DNA of 6,483 nucleotides from DATFMP01 sp035266845 (GTDB lineage Bacteria > SAR324 > JACQKK01). The notes under the pieces are model-generated. The model ran no database searches and was not told the DNA's origin. It saw nothing but the letters and a program-made list of their open reading frames with translations. Positions 5,018 through 6,483 of this stretch are shown here, in pieces (position 1 is the stretch's first letter; the number at the start of each line of letters is the position of its first letter). Location: assembly GCA_035266845.1 (NCBI GenBank), contig DATFMP010000051.1, positions 1-6,483 of the forward strand, read 5' to 3'. A program made the translations under genes and the position numbers.

Positions 5018-5809
5018 ATGCCGACGTCGATTGTATTTTCCAGCGAGAAGGGCGGAGTCGGGAAAACCACCTCCGCGGTGAACCTGGCGATGGCCTTTGC
5101 CGTCGGCGGGTACAAGGTGCTGCTGGTGGATATGGATCCCCAGGGCTCCGTGCGCTTCTCCTTTGGCATGAAGGGCCCCGTGCGGGTGGGCACGCGGCAG
5201 TTGCTGACCGACCCGGCCATGCCCCTGCGCGATATCTGCACGCACGCGGACGGCGGCCAGGCGCTGGACTACGTCTTCGCCAACTTCGAGAACCTGGCGC
5301 AGGAACGCGAGGTGCTGCAGGCCGTGACCCGGCCCACCGTGCTGCGCGAGCGCCTGGAGCGCGAGGCGCAGGACTACGACTTCATCATCCTGGATTCGCA
5401 GGCCTCCACCAGCATGCTGGCGCTCAATGCCATTACCGCGGCAGACTTGGTGATTCTGCCCCTGCAGTGCGAATCGCTCGCGGTCAAATCGCTCAAGCGC
5501 TACCTGACGGCGTTCCGGGAGCTACAGCTCCGCCACAATCCGGAGCTGCGCATCGCGGGAATCCTGCTGACGATGTACGACCGCAACCTGGAAGTGCACC
5601 GGCGCATCTGCCGGCAGATGTACGAGACGCTCTACGACTCCGTCTTCTCCACCATCGTGCCCAAGGCGCGCGAGATCACCGAAGCCAGCGCGCTGGGCCA
5701 ATCCGTGATCACCTACCGGGCCAACTCCGTGGGGGCCACCGCCTATATCCGGCTGGCCAAGGAGATCCTGGATCGCTTCAACCTGCGGCCGGAACTGGCC
5801 GTCTCCTGA
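5018..5809 (+). CDS. parA: ParA/Soj-type partitioning ATPase without a ParB partner
   Basis: The 263-residue protein is a short ParA without an N-terminal helix-turn-helix. The deviant Walker A box KGGVGKTT (11-18) has both the signature Lys11 and Lys16. The A' motif is LLVDMDPQGS (35-44), and the Walker B strand is DFIILD (121-126). VILPLQCESLAVKSL (145-159), GILLTMYDRN (181-190) and a C-terminal GQSVITYRANSVGATAYIRLAKEIL follow in the Soj order. ParA ATPases form ATP-bound dimers on DNA and position plasmids, chromosome origins, chemoreceptor arrays or other cargo. After Walker B the usual PPS is replaced by QAS. The frame stays open upstream and has earlier ATGs (4925, 4967), but homology begins only at 5018, where CAGG lies six bases upstream. 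No ParB gene is adjacent; nusB follows after 5 bp. MinD is unlikely because no C-terminal membrane helix is seen. Confidence 0.92.
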   Translation: MPTSIVFSSEKGGVGKTTSAVNLAMAFAVGGYKVLLVDMDPQGSVRFSFGMKGPVRVGTRQLLTDPAMPLRDICTHADGGQALDYVFANFENLAQEREVLQAVTRPTVLRERLEREAQDYDFIILDSQASTSMLALNAITAADLVILPLQCESLAVKSLKRYLTAFRELQLRHNPELRIAGILLTMYDRNLEVHRRICRQMYETLYDSVFSTIVPKAREITEASALGQSVITYRANSVGATAYIRLAKEILDRFNLRPELAVS

Positions 5810-5814
5810 GCTCC

Positions 5815-6261
5815 ATGCAAACCTTGAGGCGGCAGGCGCGCATCTACGCCCTGCAACTGCTCTACCAGGCCGATATCGACCCCGGTGCCGACGCCCCCTC
5901 GCGGGAGCGCTACTGGAGCGAGGGCCGCGCCTCCAAGAAGGCCCGCGCCTTTGCCACGGAGCTGGTGGAAACCACCCTGGCGCATCGCGAGCGCCTGGAT
6001 GCCTCCCTCACCGAGGCCCTGGAGCAGTGGAAGCTCTCGCGTCTGCCCGTGCTGGTGCGCAATGTGCTGCGGCTGGCGGCCTGCGAGCTGCTGGTGATCG
6101 CAGCCGAGCCACCCGCGGCCATCATCAATGAGGCGGTGGAGCTGACGCGCACCTATATGGACGAGGAGTCGGCGCGGTTCGTCAACAGCGTGCTGGACCA
6201 CGTGCGCCTGCGCGCGGCCGGCGAGGGTGCCGAGCCCCCGCAGGCGGCGGGCTCGCCATAA
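5815..6261 (+). CDS. nusB: Transcription antitermination factor NusB
   Basis: The 148-residue all-helical protein matches NusB from end to end. The Arg-rich opening RRQARIYALQLLYQAD (5-20) contacts boxA RNA. The central helices include VLVRNVLRLAACELL (79-93). The conserved IINEAVELTRTYMDEESARF (103-122) leads into the family signature FVNSVLD (122-128). NusB binds boxA with NusE (ribosomal protein S10) in rRNA leader transcripts and helps RNA polymerase resist Rho termination. A short Ala/Pro/Gly tail after residue 134 is not part of the fold. ATG 5815 is 5 bp after the parA stop, with only a GAG within the upstream stop region as ribosome-binding site, so translation is probably coupled to parA. 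In many bacteria nusB follows ribH; here it follows parA instead. Confidence 0.93.
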   Translation: MQTLRRQARIYALQLLYQADIDPGADAPSRERYWSEGRASKKARAFATELVETTLAHRERLDASLTEALEQWKLSRLPVLVRNVLRLAACELLVIAAEPPAAIINEAVELTRTYMDEESARFVNSVLDHVRLRAAGEGAEPPQAAGSP

Positions 6262-6284
6262 GCGCGGGCCGCGCAGCGCACGCC

Positions 6285-6300
6285 CCCATGCCGCGATGGG
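6285..6300 (+). repeat. Short hairpin after nusB
   Basis: CCCAT (6285-6289) pairs with ATGGG (6296-6300) around GCCGCG. It lies in the 105-bp gap between nusB and the ligase gene. There is no T run behind it, so it is a poor terminator candidate and transcription may continue into the next gene. Confidence 0.25.
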
Positions 6301-6366
6301 CAGGGTGAGGCCGCACTCGGCATCCGACGTCATTTCCCATTCCCGTTTGGCCGGCGGGCCGCAGCC

Positions 6367-6483
6367 ATGAACAAGGATTCCCTGCGCAGCGAGGTGGAGG
6401 CCGACCGGCGGCATCTGCGCGATGCCCTGGTGGCCTACTACGGCGACGGCGAGCCGCTCTGCTCCGATGCGGAGTACGATGCG
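6367..6483 (+). CDS. ligA: Probable NAD+-dependent DNA ligase, N-terminal fragment (runs off window)
   Basis: Thirty-nine codons are visible. They match domain Ia of bacterial DNA ligase, the small N-terminal domain that binds the NMN part of NAD+. Aligned by eye to E. coli LigA, Tyr24-Tyr25 take the places of Tyr22-His23, and SDAEYD (33-38) supplies the equivalents of Asp32, Tyr35 and Asp36, the residues that contact NMN. A helix rich in Arg/Leu/Ala precedes them, as expected. If complete, the protein would seal nicks in replication and repair. No strong Shine-Dalgarno is seen before ATG 6367. The fragment is short, so a divergent ligase-like protein (LigB type) remains possible. Confidence 0.7.
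   Translation, partial: MNKDSLRSEVEADRRHLRDALVAYYGDGEPLCSDAEYDA

Overview
The window is a GC-rich stretch of what looks like a proteobacterial chromosome. A gammaproteobacterium or close relative is my best guess. Pointers to a Gram-negative host are two proteins with Sec signals and beta-barrel C-termini, a DUF3187 outer-membrane protein, a PilZ protein, and housekeeping genes (nusB, a ligA-like start). The species cannot be named from this sequence, and nothing in the window marks it as plasmid, phage or transposon DNA.

Layout. Positions 3-209 hold the last 68 codons of a secreted protein ending in a PPC-type beta-sandwich domain. It converges, with a 9-bp gap, on a minus-strand EntD/Sfp-type 4'-phosphopantetheinyl transferase (219-980). 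Diverging from that gene is a two-gene operon (about 1081-2939): a DUF3187 outer-membrane barrel and a smaller, unrecognised barrel whose start overlaps the DUF3187 stop by 7 bp. A 173-bp intergenic region follows. It holds an 84-bp palindromic repeat of the widespread CATTCCGAGCG...GAGGAATC type and a candidate terminator. Two minus-strand genes come next: an AlaX-type alanyl-tRNA editing protein (3113-3823) and a stand-alone PilZ protein (3967-4506). A roughly 510-bp non-coding region separates the PilZ gene from a rightward cluster: a ParA/Soj-type ATPase (5018-5809), nusB (5815-6261) and the first 39 codons of a probable NAD+-dependent DNA ligase (from 6367).

How the genes relate. The two barrel genes are almost certainly co-translated and probably act together in the outer membrane. 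The parA-nusB pair is 5 bp apart and probably one transcript. The ParA has no ParB gene and no recognisable parS site here, so it may position something other than the chromosome origin. The PilZ protein should read c-di-GMP. The phosphopantetheinyl transferase has no carrier-protein or synthase gene beside it. I found no clear defence system, CRISPR array, tRNA or rRNA. The items most worth a second look are the structured repeat, the altered AlaX metal motif, the orphan ParA with a changed Walker B neighbourhood, and the coupled barrel pair.
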